A DNA stretch of 64,000 nucleotides from UBA5078 sp040384465 (GTDB taxonomy: Bacteria; Pseudomonadota; Gammaproteobacteria; Pseudomonadales; Pseudohongiellaceae). Below the pieces are notes generated by a model, which saw nothing but the letters and a program-made list of their open reading frames with translations, was not told where the DNA came from and did no database searches. The stretch lies in contig JAZKJF010000005.1 of the NCBI GenBank assembly GCA_040384465.1, positions 186,001 to 250,000 of the forward strand, in the 5' to 3' direction. A program made the position numbers and the translations under genes. Below are positions 1-9,361 of the stretch, in pieces (the stretch's first letter is position 1; the number at the start of each line of letters is the position of its first letter).

Positions 1-211
1 CTGACTCAGTTTTTCCTCGTCTTACCCTTCGTAATAAATCATCCAAACCCAAGAACTCTTAACAAACTACTTTAACAGTTTTGTTTAGCGTTCTGATATT
101 CCTGTTTTTCCTGCTTGGCTCCCCGTGGTCTTGTCTTCTCTTTGCCTCGTAACCTCTCGATTTATATACGCATTTTTGCGTTAGACCGTCGTCAAAAGCG
201 GCAATTTCCTA
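1..211. other. Non-coding DNA upstream of the dcw cluster
   Basis: No convincing gene is seen in this T/C-rich stretch. A short palindrome (ACGCA-TTTT-TGCGT, about 170-183) is present but has no T-tract, so I do not call it a terminator. It may be the far end of the mraZ leader or the downstream region of a gene outside the window. Confidence 0.5.
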
Positions 212-239
212 TTGCAGATTGCAATTCGTATGCTAGAGT
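212..239 (+). promoter_or_regulatory. Candidate sigma-70 promoter of mraZ / dcw cluster
   Basis: TTGCAG (212-217) and TAGAGT (234-239) are 16 bp apart. The -10 is preceded by TGC, an extended -10 arrangement. The predicted start of transcription near 246 lies just before the MraZ-type boxes. Both hexamers are imperfect, so this is inference. Confidence 0.35.
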
Positions 240-248
240 GTCGCAGAG

Positions 249-283
249 TGGGAAAAGGTGGAAGATTCTGTAGAAAAGTGGGG
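249..283 (+). promoter_or_regulatory. MraZ-type operator boxes
   Basis: TGGGA (249), TGGAA (259), a degenerate TGTAG (269) and TGGGG (279) occur at exact 10-bp steps. MraZ is known to bind direct TGGGN repeats separated by 5 nt upstream of its own gene, so this array fits autorepression of the cluster. Position just downstream of the candidate promoter supports it. Confidence 0.6.
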
Positions 284-337
284 AATTTGGAGTGAGCTGT
301 CCCGCGACAGACACGCTAAACAACAGAGGATCGGCAG

Positions 338-793
338 GTGTTCAGAGGCGTCAACACAATCAGTCTGGATTCGAAGGGGCGACTGGCCATGCCGTCGCGC
401 TATCGGGACCAATTGGTGAGTGAATTTGCCGGGCGACTGGTGGCGACAATTGACCCCATGGCCAAGTGCCTGCTGCTGTACCCCATTGATGTGTGGGAAG
501 AGATTCAGAAGAAGATTGAAGGGCTTTCCAGCTTTAATCCGGACACCAGAAGGTTTCAGCGCATGATGATCGGTTATGCGACAGATCTGGAGCTGGATGG
601 CAGTGGGCGGGTATTGCTGCCGCAGGTGCTGCGCGCTCACGCAGAGTTGGACAAGCAGGTGGCGCTGGTTGGTCAGGGTAAGAAGCTGGAGCTTTGGAGT
701 GAGGCGAACTGGGATGAGCAAAGGACGCTCTGGATGTCTCAGCAGACCGTGGGAGGCGAGTTGCCGGCAGAGCTGCAGACGCTCTCTCTGTAA
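338..793 (+). CDS. mraZ: Transcriptional regulator MraZ
   Basis: First gene of the division and cell wall cluster; a DNA-binding protein that represses its own operon and works against RsmH in other bacteria. The 151-residue product has the two SpoVT/AbrB-like half-domains of the family, each with the signature D-x-K/S-G-R: residues 11-15 (DSKGR) and about 87-91 (DGSGR). The start is GTG at 338, preceded by AGAGGA at 325-330. The TGGGN-type boxes 55-90 bp upstream are its expected binding site. Length and order (mraZ then rsmH) are normal. Confidence 0.96.
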   Translation: MFRGVNTISLDSKGRLAMPSRYRDQLVSEFAGRLVATIDPMAKCLLLYPIDVWEEIQKKIEGLSSFNPDTRRFQRMMIGYATDLELDGSGRVLLPQVLRAHAELDKQVALVGQGKKLELWSEANWDEQRTLWMSQQTVGGELPAELQTLSL

Positions 794-869
794 AGAGTCC
801 GAACGGGCGTCACAAGGCGCGACAAGCACGTAAGCAATCTTCTGTTGGTAAACCCTGGTGGACAAATCG

Positions 870-1805
870 ATGTCAGAACGACCGCAGCATGAGACGGTTC
901 TGTTGGAAGCTGCAGTAGCTGCGTTGCTGGTGAGCGATACCGGGTTTTATGTGGATGGCACATTCGGGCGCGGTGGTCATTCGCGACGAATTCTGCAGGA
1001 GTTGCAGCCGCAAGGCCGGCTCCTGGCGATAGACAAGGACCCGGATGCTATTCGGGTTGCGCGTGCCGAGCTGGGTGCTGATGCGCGGTTCGAGGTCGTG
1101 CAGGGATCGTTCTCTCGTCTTGCAGAGTTGGTAGCGGGAGCGGGATTGACGGGCAAAGTGAGTGGGGTTTTGTTGGATCTGGGGGTGTCCTCGCCACAAC
1201 TGGATGAGGCACAGCGAGGCTTCAGCTTCAGTCAGGATGGGCCTTTGGATATGCGCATGAATCCGGAAGAAGGGCAGAGTGCTGCTCAGTGGCTGGCGTT
1301 CGCATCCGAGCAGGAAATTGCCGACGTCATCTATCGCTACGGAGAGGAGCGTTTCTCTCGACGCATGGCGCGAGCCCTGATCGAACATCGCAAGGTTGAA
1401 CCCATTACCACGACTCTGCAGCTTGCCGAGATTATCAAACAGGCCAATCCTGCCTGGGAAAAGCACAAGCATCCAGCGACGCGGGCTTTTCAAGGGATTC
1501 GTATACACATTAATCGCGAGCTTGAAGATCTCCAAAGTGTTCTGCAGCAGGCGCTTGATGTTCTGTGTGTAGGAGGGCGGCTAGTGGTGATCAGTTTTCA
1601 CTCCCTTGAGGATCGCATCGTGAAGCAATTCATCAGCGAGCAAGCCAAAGGCGACGACTACCCGGCAGGGGTGCCTGTGCAATACGCGGATTTGAATCCG
1701 CGTCTGAAAAAAATCGGCAAACCGGTGAAAGCGGATGACGAGGAGGTGCGGCTGAATCCTCGTTCACGCAGCGCCATCATGCGAGTGGCTCAGAAGATTT
1801 CCTGA
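870..1805 (+). CDS. rsmH: 16S rRNA (cytosine1402-N4)-methyltransferase RsmH
   Basis: Cytoplasmic SAM-dependent enzyme that methylates N4 of C1402 in 16S rRNA (formerly MraW). The 311-residue product shows the SAM-binding motif DGTFGRGGHS at 29-38, then DLGVSSPQLD and a C-terminal HSLEDRIVK motif typical of the family. ATG 870 is chosen because GGTGGA (857-862) sits 7 nt upstream; GTG 858, four codons earlier in the same frame, overlaps that SD and is less likely. It follows mraZ in the usual dcw order. Confidence 0.95.
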   Translation: MSERPQHETVLLEAAVAALLVSDTGFYVDGTFGRGGHSRRILQELQPQGRLLAIDKDPDAIRVARAELGADARFEVVQGSFSRLAELVAGAGLTGKVSGVLLDLGVSSPQLDEAQRGFSFSQDGPLDMRMNPEEGQSAAQWLAFASEQEIADVIYRYGEERFSRRMARALIEHRKVEPITTTLQLAEIIKQANPAWEKHKHPATRAFQGIRIHINRELEDLQSVLQQALDVLCVGGRLVVISFHSLEDRIVKQFISEQAKGDDYPAGVPVQYADLNPRLKKIGKPVKADDEEVRLNPRSRSAIMRVAQKIS

Positions 1806-1859
1806 CAAAAATTTGCAGTTAAAACCTGTAACCAGAATGACCAAGAAGATGCCCTGATC

Positions 1860-2222
1860 ATGAGCACACAGACAGACAAAAACAATGAGGGTCGCAATAG
1901 CGTAAAAGCACGCAAGGGAGAGCAGGCGGTGTTCTCCTGGGTGGAAATATTTTCAGCGCGCACCCAGTTCATTCTTTTCCTGCTCCTGATGCTTCTGGCT
2001 ACTGGCGTTTCTGTTGTCTACACCACGTTCAAGAACCGTTACCTCCTTAACGAACTGCAACAGCTCAAGAATCAGCGCAATGAACTCCAGGTGCAGTGGG
2101 GTCAGCTGTTGATTGAGCAAAGTACGTTCAGCCTTGAAGCGCGTGTCGAACGCAAAGCGATTGATGAGCTGCAGATGAAAGTGCCGGAGTTTGCCGAGAT
2201 AGTCATGGTGCGCTATGAGTGA
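1860..2222 (+). CDS. ftsL: Cell division protein FtsL
   Basis: Small bitopic inner-membrane protein of the FtsQLB subcomplex that activates FtsWI at the septum. The 120-residue sequence has a cytoplasmic basic N-terminus, one TM segment at about 36-56 (FILFLLLMLLATGVSVVY) and a periplasmic leucine-rich coiled coil at about 62-95, then a short tail. FtsL is poorly conserved, so the call rests on topology, length and position between rsmH and ftsI. Its stop overlaps the ftsI start by 8 bp, suggesting coupled translation. Confidence 0.9.
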   Translation: MSTQTDKNNEGRNSVKARKGEQAVFSWVEIFSARTQFILFLLLMLLATGVSVVYTTFKNRYLLNELQQLKNQRNELQVQWGQLLIEQSTFSLEARVERKAIDELQMKVPEFAEIVMVRYE

Positions 2223-3954
2223 GCGAGAGACTGATCACCAGCCATTGACCTGGCGCTTGTACATGATCTTCGTTGTCATGGTGTTGTGCATCCTGGCGGT
2301 GCTCTGGAAACTCACCACGCTGCATGTGCTGGAAAAAGATTTTCTGCAGGGGCAGGGTGATGCGCGGACCATTCGCACCGAGCCCTTGTCTGCTCATCGC
2401 GGCGTCATTACTGATCGCAACGGCGAGCCTCTGGCCGTCAGCACTCCTGTCAAATCCATCTGGGTGAATCCGAAAGAGCTGTCGCAGGAATTACGGGATA
2501 TCGAACTGCTGGCGACAGAGTTGCAGTTGGAGCCCCAATCTCTGGCCAGCAATATCGCTGCCAATGCTGAGAAAGATTTTCTGTTCGTCAAGCGACGCAT
2601 GTCTCCCGCCGAGGCAGATCGTGTATTGGCGTTGCGCATTCAGGGTGTCTATGCCCGTCAGGAATATCAGCGTTATTACCCGCAAGGTGAAATCGCAGCC
2701 CACGTGGTGGGCTTCACTGATGTAGACGACCAGGGGCAGGAAGGGCTGGAGCTTGCTTACGACAGTTGGTTGCAGGGTGTGCCAGGCCGTCAGCAGGTCA
2801 TGAAGGATCGTCGCGGACGTGTCATCAAGGAGCTGGATACAATCCAGACCGCACAACCGGGCAAAGATGTCGAGTTGAGTCTCGATTTTCGCATTCAGAA
2901 TTTGGCCTATAAAGAGCTGAAAGCGGAGACTGTGCTGAGAGGCGCCAGGTCAGCCTCTGTTGTAGTCATGGATGTGGCGACCGGCGAAGTGCTGGCGATG
3001 GCTAATCAACCTTCTTATAACCCGAACAATCGCGGCTCCATTACCGACTTCAGTGCCTTGCGCAATCGTGCTGTCACCGATCTGATCGAGCCGGGCTCGA
3101 CCGCAAAGGCCTTCACAATTGCTGCTGCGCTGGAATCCGGGTTGTACACGCCGGAAACGTTGGTCGACACCAATCCCGGACGCATGCGTATTGGCAGAGA
3201 CTGGGTCACCGATGCCACCACGCGCGATATCAACCACGGCATGCTGACAGTGCAGGGCGTGATCACCAAGTCCAGCAACGTCGGTGCCTCCAAACTGGCG
3301 CTTGCCATCGGCCATGAGCAACTACGCAACATGCTGGTGAAGGTCGGGTTTGGCGTCGATACCGGCACTGGTTTTCCAGGCGAGCGGGGCGGCGTGCTTC
3401 CCAATCATCGCATCTGGCATGACATCGAAACCGCAACCTTGTCCTATGGCTATGGCTTCTCAGTGTCGGCACTCCAGCTGGCTCAAGCCTATACCACCAT
3501 CGCCGATGGCGGCCTGCGTAAACCGGTCTCGCTTCTCAAGTTGAATCCGCAGCAATTGGACGCTCTGCCGAAGGAGCAGGTCATCAGCGAGATGGTGGCT
3601 CATCAGGTAATGGCGGCGCTGGAGACTGTTGTCGACAAAGAGCGCGGCGGTGGTGCGACCGCTGCCAATATCCCTTTCTACAGCGTCGCTGGTAAGACCG
3701 GAACCGCGCATGTCGTCGGTGCTTCTGGCTATGAAGACAGCGTTTATAACTCTCTGTTTGTGGGCTACGCGCCTGCCAGTGATCCCAAAGTGGTGATCGT
3801 GATTGTGATGAATGAGCCCGGTGGCAACGAGCACTATGGCAGTCAGGTGGCCGCGCCATTGTTCTCGAAAATAGCAGGTGGTGCGATGCGCATTCTCAAC
3901 GTCCCGCCTGACAAGATCAATGATTCGGAAGTCCTGAACCTGAGCGCTTTGTAA
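2215..3954 (+). CDS. ftsI: Septal peptidoglycan transpeptidase FtsI (PBP3)
   Basis: Class B penicillin-binding protein that cross-links septal peptidoglycan with FtsW. The 579 residues comprise a TM anchor at about 15-33, a PBP dimerisation domain (from about 57, HRGVITDRNG) and a transpeptidase domain with all three active-site motifs: S295-T-A-K298, S353-S-N355 and K494-T-G496. The reading frame starts inside the end of ftsL (ATG 2215). Length matches gammaproteobacterial PBP3. Nothing unusual was seen around the active site. Confidence 0.97.
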   Translation: MSERETDHQPLTWRLYMIFVVMVLCILAVLWKLTTLHVLEKDFLQGQGDARTIRTEPLSAHRGVITDRNGEPLAVSTPVKSIWVNPKELSQELRDIELLATELQLEPQSLASNIAANAEKDFLFVKRRMSPAEADRVLALRIQGVYARQEYQRYYPQGEIAAHVVGFTDVDDQGQEGLELAYDSWLQGVPGRQQVMKDRRGRVIKELDTIQTAQPGKDVELSLDFRIQNLAYKELKAETVLRGARSASVVVMDVATGEVLAMANQPSYNPNNRGSITDFSALRNRAVTDLIEPGSTAKAFTIAAALESGLYTPETLVDTNPGRMRIGRDWVTDATTRDINHGMLTVQGVITKSSNVGASKLALAIGHEQLRNMLVKVGFGVDTGTGFPGERGGVLPNHRIWHDIETATLSYGYGFSVSALQLAQAYTTIADGGLRKPVSLLKLNPQQLDALPKEQVISEMVAHQVMAALETVVDKERGGGATAANIPFYSVAGKTGTAHVVGASGYEDSVYNSLFVGYAPASDPKVVIVIVMNEPGGNEHYGSQVAAPLFSKIAGGAMRILNVPPDKINDSEVLNLSAL

Positions 3955-3967
3955 CGGCAGTGACACC

Positions 3968-5518
3968 ATGAATACAGCGGAAAGAATCGTGTACAAGACC
4001 TCACTTGAACAACTACTTAGTGGCATCGCAGACCTTGCGCAAGATCTGCCGCCCGAGTTCGGCGTTCAGATCGGTGGAGTGCAGCTGGACAGTCGTCTGG
4101 TGAAAGCGGGTGATCTGTTCATGGCCTGCTTCGGCAAGAATCATGACGCCCGTGACTACATCGATCTGGCAATCGACAACGGCGCTGTTGCCATTGTCGT
4201 GCACGCTGGTGGAGTGTGGCGCGGTGTGAGTGTGCGACGCGGCGTGATCGTTATCGCTGTGGATGACCTCTCTGCCAGAACTGGTGAGATTGCCGCACGC
4301 TTCTATGATGAGCCCAGTGCCGCGATGACGATGATCGGCGTGACCGGCACCAACGGCAAGACCAGTTGCACCCAGTTCATCGCGCAGGCACTGACTGCAG
4401 CGCAGCGCAAATGCGGTGTCATCGGCACCATCGGCTATGGCCTTTACGGTGACCTGCAGGAGTCCGCTTACACCACTCCCGATCCCGTATTTTTGCAGTC
4501 AGTGTTGGCGCAGATGCGTTCACAGGGAGCGGATACAGTCGCCATGGAAGTGTCTTCGCAGGGTTTGCACCAGAATCGTGTCAACGGCGTGCGTTTCGAT
4601 GTGGCTGTGTTCACCAATCTCACTCGCGACCATCTGGACTATCACGGCAGCATGGAAGCGTACGCCGAGACCAAGGCTCGCCTCTTCATGATGGAAAGTC
4701 TGAGCAGTGCCATTGTCAATGTGGATGATTCCTATGCACCGGCCATTCTGAATTGCATCGCACCCACCGTGAAAACGTTGACATTCAGTGTGACCAGCCC
4801 CCACGCCAATGTGCACGCTCTGCAATTGGAGCTGCTGCGTACGGGTTACAAGGCCGTCGTGCGAACACCCTTCGGTGATGGCGCGATGAGTGGTCGTCTG
4901 CTGGGGCGTTTCAATTTCAGCAATCTGCTGGCGGTTTTGACGACATTGATCGCCACCGAATCGAATCGCAGTGATTTCCGGCTCGACACTTTGCTGGACC
5001 GTCTCTCGCGCCTGCAGCCTGTCAGTGGCCGTATGGAAATTGTCGGGGACAACGTCGACATCACTGCAGTAGTGGACTATGCGCATACTCCAGATGCTCT
5101 GCGCAGTGCCCTCGTTGCTTTGCGTGAACATTTCAGCGGCCGAATCTGGTGTGTCTTCGGGTGCGGTGGCAATCGTGATCAAGGCAAGCGCCCGATGATG
5201 GCAGAGGCCGCCGAGCAGTATGCCGATCAGTTGATCATCACAGATGACAACCCACGTCACGAATGTGCTGATGACATTGTCAGACAAATCCTCCTTGGTA
5301 TTGCGGACACGTCGCGGCTGGTGGTGGAGCGAGATCGTGCGAAAGCCATATCGCTTGCCATCAAGAGCGCTGCGCCCGGTGACGTTGTCTTGATCGCTGG
5401 CAAGGGTCACGAGAATTATCAGGATGTAAACGGCAAAAAAATGATCTTCAGTGACGTCGCCCAGGCACGACTCGCACTGCAGGCAAGAACCCCATCCACT
5501 CAGCAGACGACCAGGTAA
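3968..5518 (+). CDS. murE: UDP-MurNAc-L-Ala-D-Glu:meso-DAP ligase MurE
   Basis: Cytoplasmic ATP-dependent ligase adding meso-diaminopimelate to the peptidoglycan precursor. The 516 residues include the Mur-ligase P-loop GTNGKTS at 127-133 and the C-terminal DNPRHE motif; DNPR-x-E is the known signature of meso-DAP-specific MurE, so the peptidoglycan should be the usual Gram-negative A1-gamma type. GKGHENYQ near the C-terminus is also family-typical. The start ATG 3968 lies 14 nt after the ftsI stop. Confidence 0.96.
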   Translation: MNTAERIVYKTSLEQLLSGIADLAQDLPPEFGVQIGGVQLDSRLVKAGDLFMACFGKNHDARDYIDLAIDNGAVAIVVHAGGVWRGVSVRRGVIVIAVDDLSARTGEIAARFYDEPSAAMTMIGVTGTNGKTSCTQFIAQALTAAQRKCGVIGTIGYGLYGDLQESAYTTPDPVFLQSVLAQMRSQGADTVAMEVSSQGLHQNRVNGVRFDVAVFTNLTRDHLDYHGSMEAYAETKARLFMMESLSSAIVNVDDSYAPAILNCIAPTVKTLTFSVTSPHANVHALQLELLRTGYKAVVRTPFGDGAMSGRLLGRFNFSNLLAVLTTLIATESNRSDFRLDTLLDRLSRLQPVSGRMEIVGDNVDITAVVDYAHTPDALRSALVALREHFSGRIWCVFGCGGNRDQGKRPMMAEAAEQYADQLIITDDNPRHECADDIVRQILLGIADTSRLVVERDRAKAISLAIKSAAPGDVVLIAGKGHENYQDVNGKKMIFSDVAQARLALQARTPSTQQTTR

Positions 5519-5522
5519 ATCT

Positions 5523-6884
5523 GTGATCAAGAGCATGTCACTCTCAGCATTGAGCAGCATCACGAAAGGGCGATTGAGCGGCCCTGACGTGAGCTTTCAG
5601 CGCGTGTCGACAGACACCAGAACCCTGCGTGCGGGTGATTTGTATGTGGCATTGGTGGGTGAGAGTTTTGATGGCAATGAGTTTACCAAGCAGGCTTTCG
5701 AAAAAGGGGCTTGTGGCGCGGTAGTGAATGAGATTGTCGAGGGTGGCAAGCCGCAGTTGCGTGTTGCCGATACGACGATTGCGCTGGGTGAGATCGCCAG
5801 ACTGAACCGTCTGCAGTCGCAAGCGCGCGTCGTTGCGGTAACAGGAAGTCAGGGCAAGACCACCGTGAAAGAAATGATTGGCTGCATTCTTGGTGTTAAT
5901 TATCCGGTGCTGATCACCAAAGCCAATTTCAACAATCACGTCGGGGTTCCTCTCACACTACTTGAACTTGACAGTACTCATCAGCGTGCGGTGATCGAGC
6001 TGGGAGCTAGTGGTCCAGGCGAGATTGCTTACACGGTGAAGATGGCGCTGCCGCAGGTGGCTGTGATCACCAATGCCGCTGCGACACATATTGAAGGCTT
6101 TGGCGACCTACAAGGTGTCGTCAAAACCAAGGGTGAAATCATCGATGGTCTGCCTGCCGATGGTGTAGCCGTACTGAATGCCGATGATGCGAACCTGCAG
6201 GCCTGGATAGAGCGCGCGGCCGGACGTCGTGTGATGACCTTTGGGATGAATCAATCGACCGCCGATTATTTCGCGACACAGATACGCGGCGCTGCGGGTA
6301 AAGGATCTGCTTTTACTCTGGAAACACCTTCAGGATCGGTTGCGATTTCGCTTGCGCTGCTGGGATTGCACAACGTTGTGAATGCGGTCGCGGCAGCCGC
6401 TGCCAGCATGGCAGCGGGATGCACACTGGAAGAGGTCAAAGCTGGACTGGAGCGTGTCAGAGCGGTTCCCGGCCGCATGAACATCATGCCGGGCATTGGT
6501 GGCGCGGTGTTGATTGATGACAGCTACAACGCCAGTCCCTCCTCTTTTCACGCAGCTATCGATGCGCTCGCGGTGCACACGGGCCACAGAGTTCTTGTGG
6601 TCGGTGATATGGCAGAGCTGGGGCCGCAGAGTGAGTCAGCGCATGCCGAGATTGGTGAATACGCGCGCGCACAAGGAATAGACGATCTATGGTCAGTGGG
6701 CAAATTGAGCGCGCTGGCCTCCAGCAGTTTTGGTCGAAGTGGCAGACATTTTGACAGTCAGCAAGCACTCATCGAACAGGCTCGTGCTGTGTTCCAGCCC
6801 GGTGTGATCGCTTTGGTTAAAGGCTCACGCAGTGCCGCGATGGACAAGGTCGTAGAACAATTGAAGAACGGAGAACCCTCATAA
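5523..6884 (+). CDS. murF: UDP-MurNAc-tripeptide:D-Ala-D-Ala ligase MurF
   Basis: Cytoplasmic ligase that adds the D-Ala-D-Ala dipeptide to complete the precursor. The P-loop GSQGKTTVKEM and the DDSYNASPSS motif identify MurF. The frame is open further upstream, but GTG 5523 is preferred: it follows CAGGT at the murE stop with suitable spacing, and its N-terminus (MIKSMSLSALSSITKG) lines up with the start of E. coli MurF as I remember it. That gives 453 residues, the normal size. ATG 5535 is the alternative. The last base of the stop is the first of the mraY ATG. Confidence 0.95.
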   Translation: MIKSMSLSALSSITKGRLSGPDVSFQRVSTDTRTLRAGDLYVALVGESFDGNEFTKQAFEKGACGAVVNEIVEGGKPQLRVADTTIALGEIARLNRLQSQARVVAVTGSQGKTTVKEMIGCILGVNYPVLITKANFNNHVGVPLTLLELDSTHQRAVIELGASGPGEIAYTVKMALPQVAVITNAAATHIEGFGDLQGVVKTKGEIIDGLPADGVAVLNADDANLQAWIERAAGRRVMTFGMNQSTADYFATQIRGAAGKGSAFTLETPSGSVAISLALLGLHNVVNAVAAAAASMAAGCTLEEVKAGLERVRAVPGRMNIMPGIGGAVLIDDSYNASPSSFHAAIDALAVHTGHRVLVVGDMAELGPQSESAHAEIGEYARAQGIDDLWSVGKLSALASSSFGRSGRHFDSQQALIEQARAVFQPGVIALVKGSRSAAMDKVVEQLKNGEPS

Positions 6885-7966
6885 TGCTGGTTTGGCTTGC
6901 AAGTTATCTGACACAGTTCGACAGCGGATTTGCGGTACTCCAGTACATTACCGTGCGTGGAATTTTCAGTATTCTGACGGCGCTGATGATCTCTCTGCTG
7001 ATTGGTCCCTGGATGATTCGCAGGCTCAACAGGCTGCAGATCGGACAGGTCGTCAGAGACGATGGTCCCAAGAGTCATTTCAGCAAGGCGGGAACGCCGA
7101 CCATGGGCGGCGCGCTCATTCTTGTCAGCGTGGCGGTCAGTACGTTGTTGTGGTCGGACCTGAACAATCATTACGTTTGGACCACCTTGATCGTCACGCT
7201 GTTGTTTGGTGCTGTCGGTTGGGTAGACGATTATCGCAAGGTCATCGAAAAGAATCCGAAAGGCCTGGTAGCACGCTGGAAATACTTCTGGCAGTCAGTA
7301 GTGGGGCTGGGAGCAGCGCTGTTTCTCTACTATAGCGCCATCGGTCCTGCTGAAACCCACTACATCATTCCCTTCTTCAAGGACGTTTCTCTCAATGTCG
7401 GCGTTCTCTATGTGGTGATCACTTATTTCGTGATTGTCGGCAGCAGCAATGCGGTCAACCTCACCGACGGACTCGATGGTCTGGCCATCATGCCGACCGT
7501 CATGGTCGGTGGTGCGCTTGGCTTGATTGCCTACTTGGCTGGTAACACGGAATTTTCCGAATATCTGCGGATTCCCTACGTCGTCGGTGCTGGTGAGTTG
7601 GTGATTTTCTGCGGCACGCTGGTGGGTGCGGGTCTCGGCTTCCTCTGGTTCAACACTTATCCCGCGCAGGTATTCATGGGTGATGTGGGTGCTCTGGCGC
7701 TAGGCGCTGCTCTTGGCGTTGTCGCCGTTATTTCACGTCACGAGATTGTGCTCTTCATCATGGGAGGAATTTTCGTGATGGAGACTGTTTCTGTGATCCT
7801 GCAGGTGGGTTCGTTCAAGTTGCGTGGCAAGCGCATCTTCCGCATGGCTCCTCTGCATCACCATTATGAATTGAAAGGTTGGCCGGAGCCGCGCGTGATC
7901 GTGCGCTTCTGGATTATCACGGTGATGCTGGTGTTGTTCGGACTGGCAACATTGAAATTGCGTTAA
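6884..7966 (+). CDS. mraY: Phospho-MurNAc-pentapeptide transferase MraY
   Basis: Integral inner-membrane enzyme that makes lipid I by moving phospho-MurNAc-pentapeptide onto undecaprenyl phosphate. The 360 residues form about ten TM segments. The catalytic cytoplasmic motifs are present: the Asp pair in GWVDDYRK, NLTDGLDGLA, and the C-terminal HHHYELKGW loop. Length equals that of E. coli MraY. Start is coupled to murF by a TAATG overlap. Confidence 0.97.
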   Translation: MLVWLASYLTQFDSGFAVLQYITVRGIFSILTALMISLLIGPWMIRRLNRLQIGQVVRDDGPKSHFSKAGTPTMGGALILVSVAVSTLLWSDLNNHYVWTTLIVTLLFGAVGWVDDYRKVIEKNPKGLVARWKYFWQSVVGLGAALFLYYSAIGPAETHYIIPFFKDVSLNVGVLYVVITYFVIVGSSNAVNLTDGLDGLAIMPTVMVGGALGLIAYLAGNTEFSEYLRIPYVVGAGELVIFCGTLVGAGLGFLWFNTYPAQVFMGDVGALALGAALGVVAVISRHEIVLFIMGGIFVMETVSVILQVGSFKLRGKRIFRMAPLHHHYELKGWPEPRVIVRFWIITVMLVLFGLATLKLR

Positions 7967-8014
7967 CGGCCGTCAAAAAGCTCAAAAAATTGTATGACCA
8001 AGGTGGAATATCCA

Positions 8015-9361
8015 GTGACAGAAAAAATGCGAGTGATAGTGGGGCTGGGGAAAACAGGTTTGTCCTGTGCCCGCTACTTGCATTCGCTTGGAGAAAAGTT
8101 CGCCGTGGTGGACAGTCGCCTGAATCCACCGGGACTTGCGGAGTTTCTGAGAGAGTTTCCCCATGCCACTCTCGAACTTGGTGGATTTCCCGAAGAATTG
8201 CTGATGGGAGCTTCCGAGCTGATTGTCAGTCCCGGTGTCAGTCTGCAGACGCCAGCAATCAAGGCAGCAATGGCTGCAGGTGTCAGAGTCTGCGGTGACA
8301 TTGACCTGTTCAGTCGAGTTGCCGACAAGCCCATCGTGGCAATCACCGGCTCCAACGGTAAGAGCACAGTAGTGACTCTGGTCGGTGAGATGGCGAGAGC
8401 CGCTGGAATCAAAGTGGGCGTTGGCGGCAATCTTGATGGTGCAGGGGCTGCCCCGGCACTCGATCTGTTACGCGATGGCGGCAGTGATATGTACGTTCTG
8501 GAACTCTCCAGCTTTCAACTGGAAACCACACACCGCCTGGGTGCCGAAGTCGCCGTTATACTGAATCTCAGCGAAGACCATATGGATCGCTATGCGACCA
8601 TGCAGGATTATCTCGATGCCAAGCAGCGGATTTTTCTGGGTTGCCAGCAAATCGTCGTCAATCGTGACGACAGAGCAAGCGCTCCACAGGCAACGACGTC
8701 CGCTACTGTTCACAGCTACGGGCTCGATACACCGACTGCGCGTAGCTGGGGCATTCTGCATGTCGACGGTCAGGATTTTCTGGCGTTTGGTGCCGAAAAA
8801 TTGTTGGCAGTGAAAGAGTTGAAAATCGCTGGCAAGCATAATGTTTCCAATGCACTGGCGGCGCTTGCGCTTGGCGAAGCGCTTGGTCTTCCGCGCAGCA
8901 GTATGCTCGACGCATTGAAGAAATTTCCTGGTCTGCCGCACCGCTGTCAGTGGGTTCGCCATCGGCACGGCGTGGATTTTTACAACGATTCCAAAGGCAC
9001 CAACGTGGGAGCTTCACTGGTCGCGATCGAAAGTCTTGGCGAACTGGTGGCAGGCAAGCTCGTGCTGATTGCGGGTGGCGTTGACAAGGAAGCGGACTTT
9101 TCCGGCATGGCGGCACATGTGGCCCGCTTCGTGAAACTCCTGGTGCTGATCGGCCGTGATGCAGGCAATATTGCCGCTGCACTGCGCGGCACTACCGAGA
9201 TGGTGTTCGCTACTACGCTGGTTGAGGCCGTTGCAGTTTCTGCGGCACGAGCCACCGCTGGCGATGCGGTGTTGTTGTCACCTGCATGTGCCAGTTTTGA
9301 TATGTTCACCGATTTCACGCATCGCGGTCGCGTGTTCATCGAAGCAGTGGAGGCCTTGTGA
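8015..9361 (+). CDS. murD: UDP-MurNAc-L-Ala:D-Glu ligase MurD
   Basis: Cytoplasmic ligase adding D-glutamate to UDP-MurNAc-L-Ala. It shows an N-terminal Rossmann-like motif (VGLGKTGLS), the P-loop GSNGKST, the NLSEDHMDRY motif and the C-terminal LLSPACASFDMF motif. GTG 8015 is chosen because AAGGTGGA (8000-8007) is ideally placed and gives 448 residues, the usual length; ATG 7994 in the same frame has no visible SD but adds only seven residues. The TGA stop overlaps the ftsW ATG. Confidence 0.94.
   Translation: MTEKMRVIVGLGKTGLSCARYLHSLGEKFAVVDSRLNPPGLAEFLREFPHATLELGGFPEELLMGASELIVSPGVSLQTPAIKAAMAAGVRVCGDIDLFSRVADKPIVAITGSNGKSTVVTLVGEMARAAGIKVGVGGNLDGAGAAPALDLLRDGGSDMYVLELSSFQLETTHRLGAEVAVILNLSEDHMDRYATMQDYLDAKQRIFLGCQQIVVNRDDRASAPQATTSATVHSYGLDTPTARSWGILHVDGQDFLAFGAEKLLAVKELKIAGKHNVSNALAALALGEALGLPRSSMLDALKKFPGLPHRCQWVRHRHGVDFYNDSKGTNVGASLVAIESLGELVAGKLVLIAGGVDKEADFSGMAAHVARFVKLLVLIGRDAGNIAAALRGTTEMVFATTLVEAVAVSAARATAGDAVLLSPACASFDMFTDFTHRGRVFIEAVEAL

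Noticed and set aside
165..185. Small palindrome upstream of mraZ as a terminator of a preceding gene
   Set aside because: Only a 5-bp stem and no T-tract on either strand.
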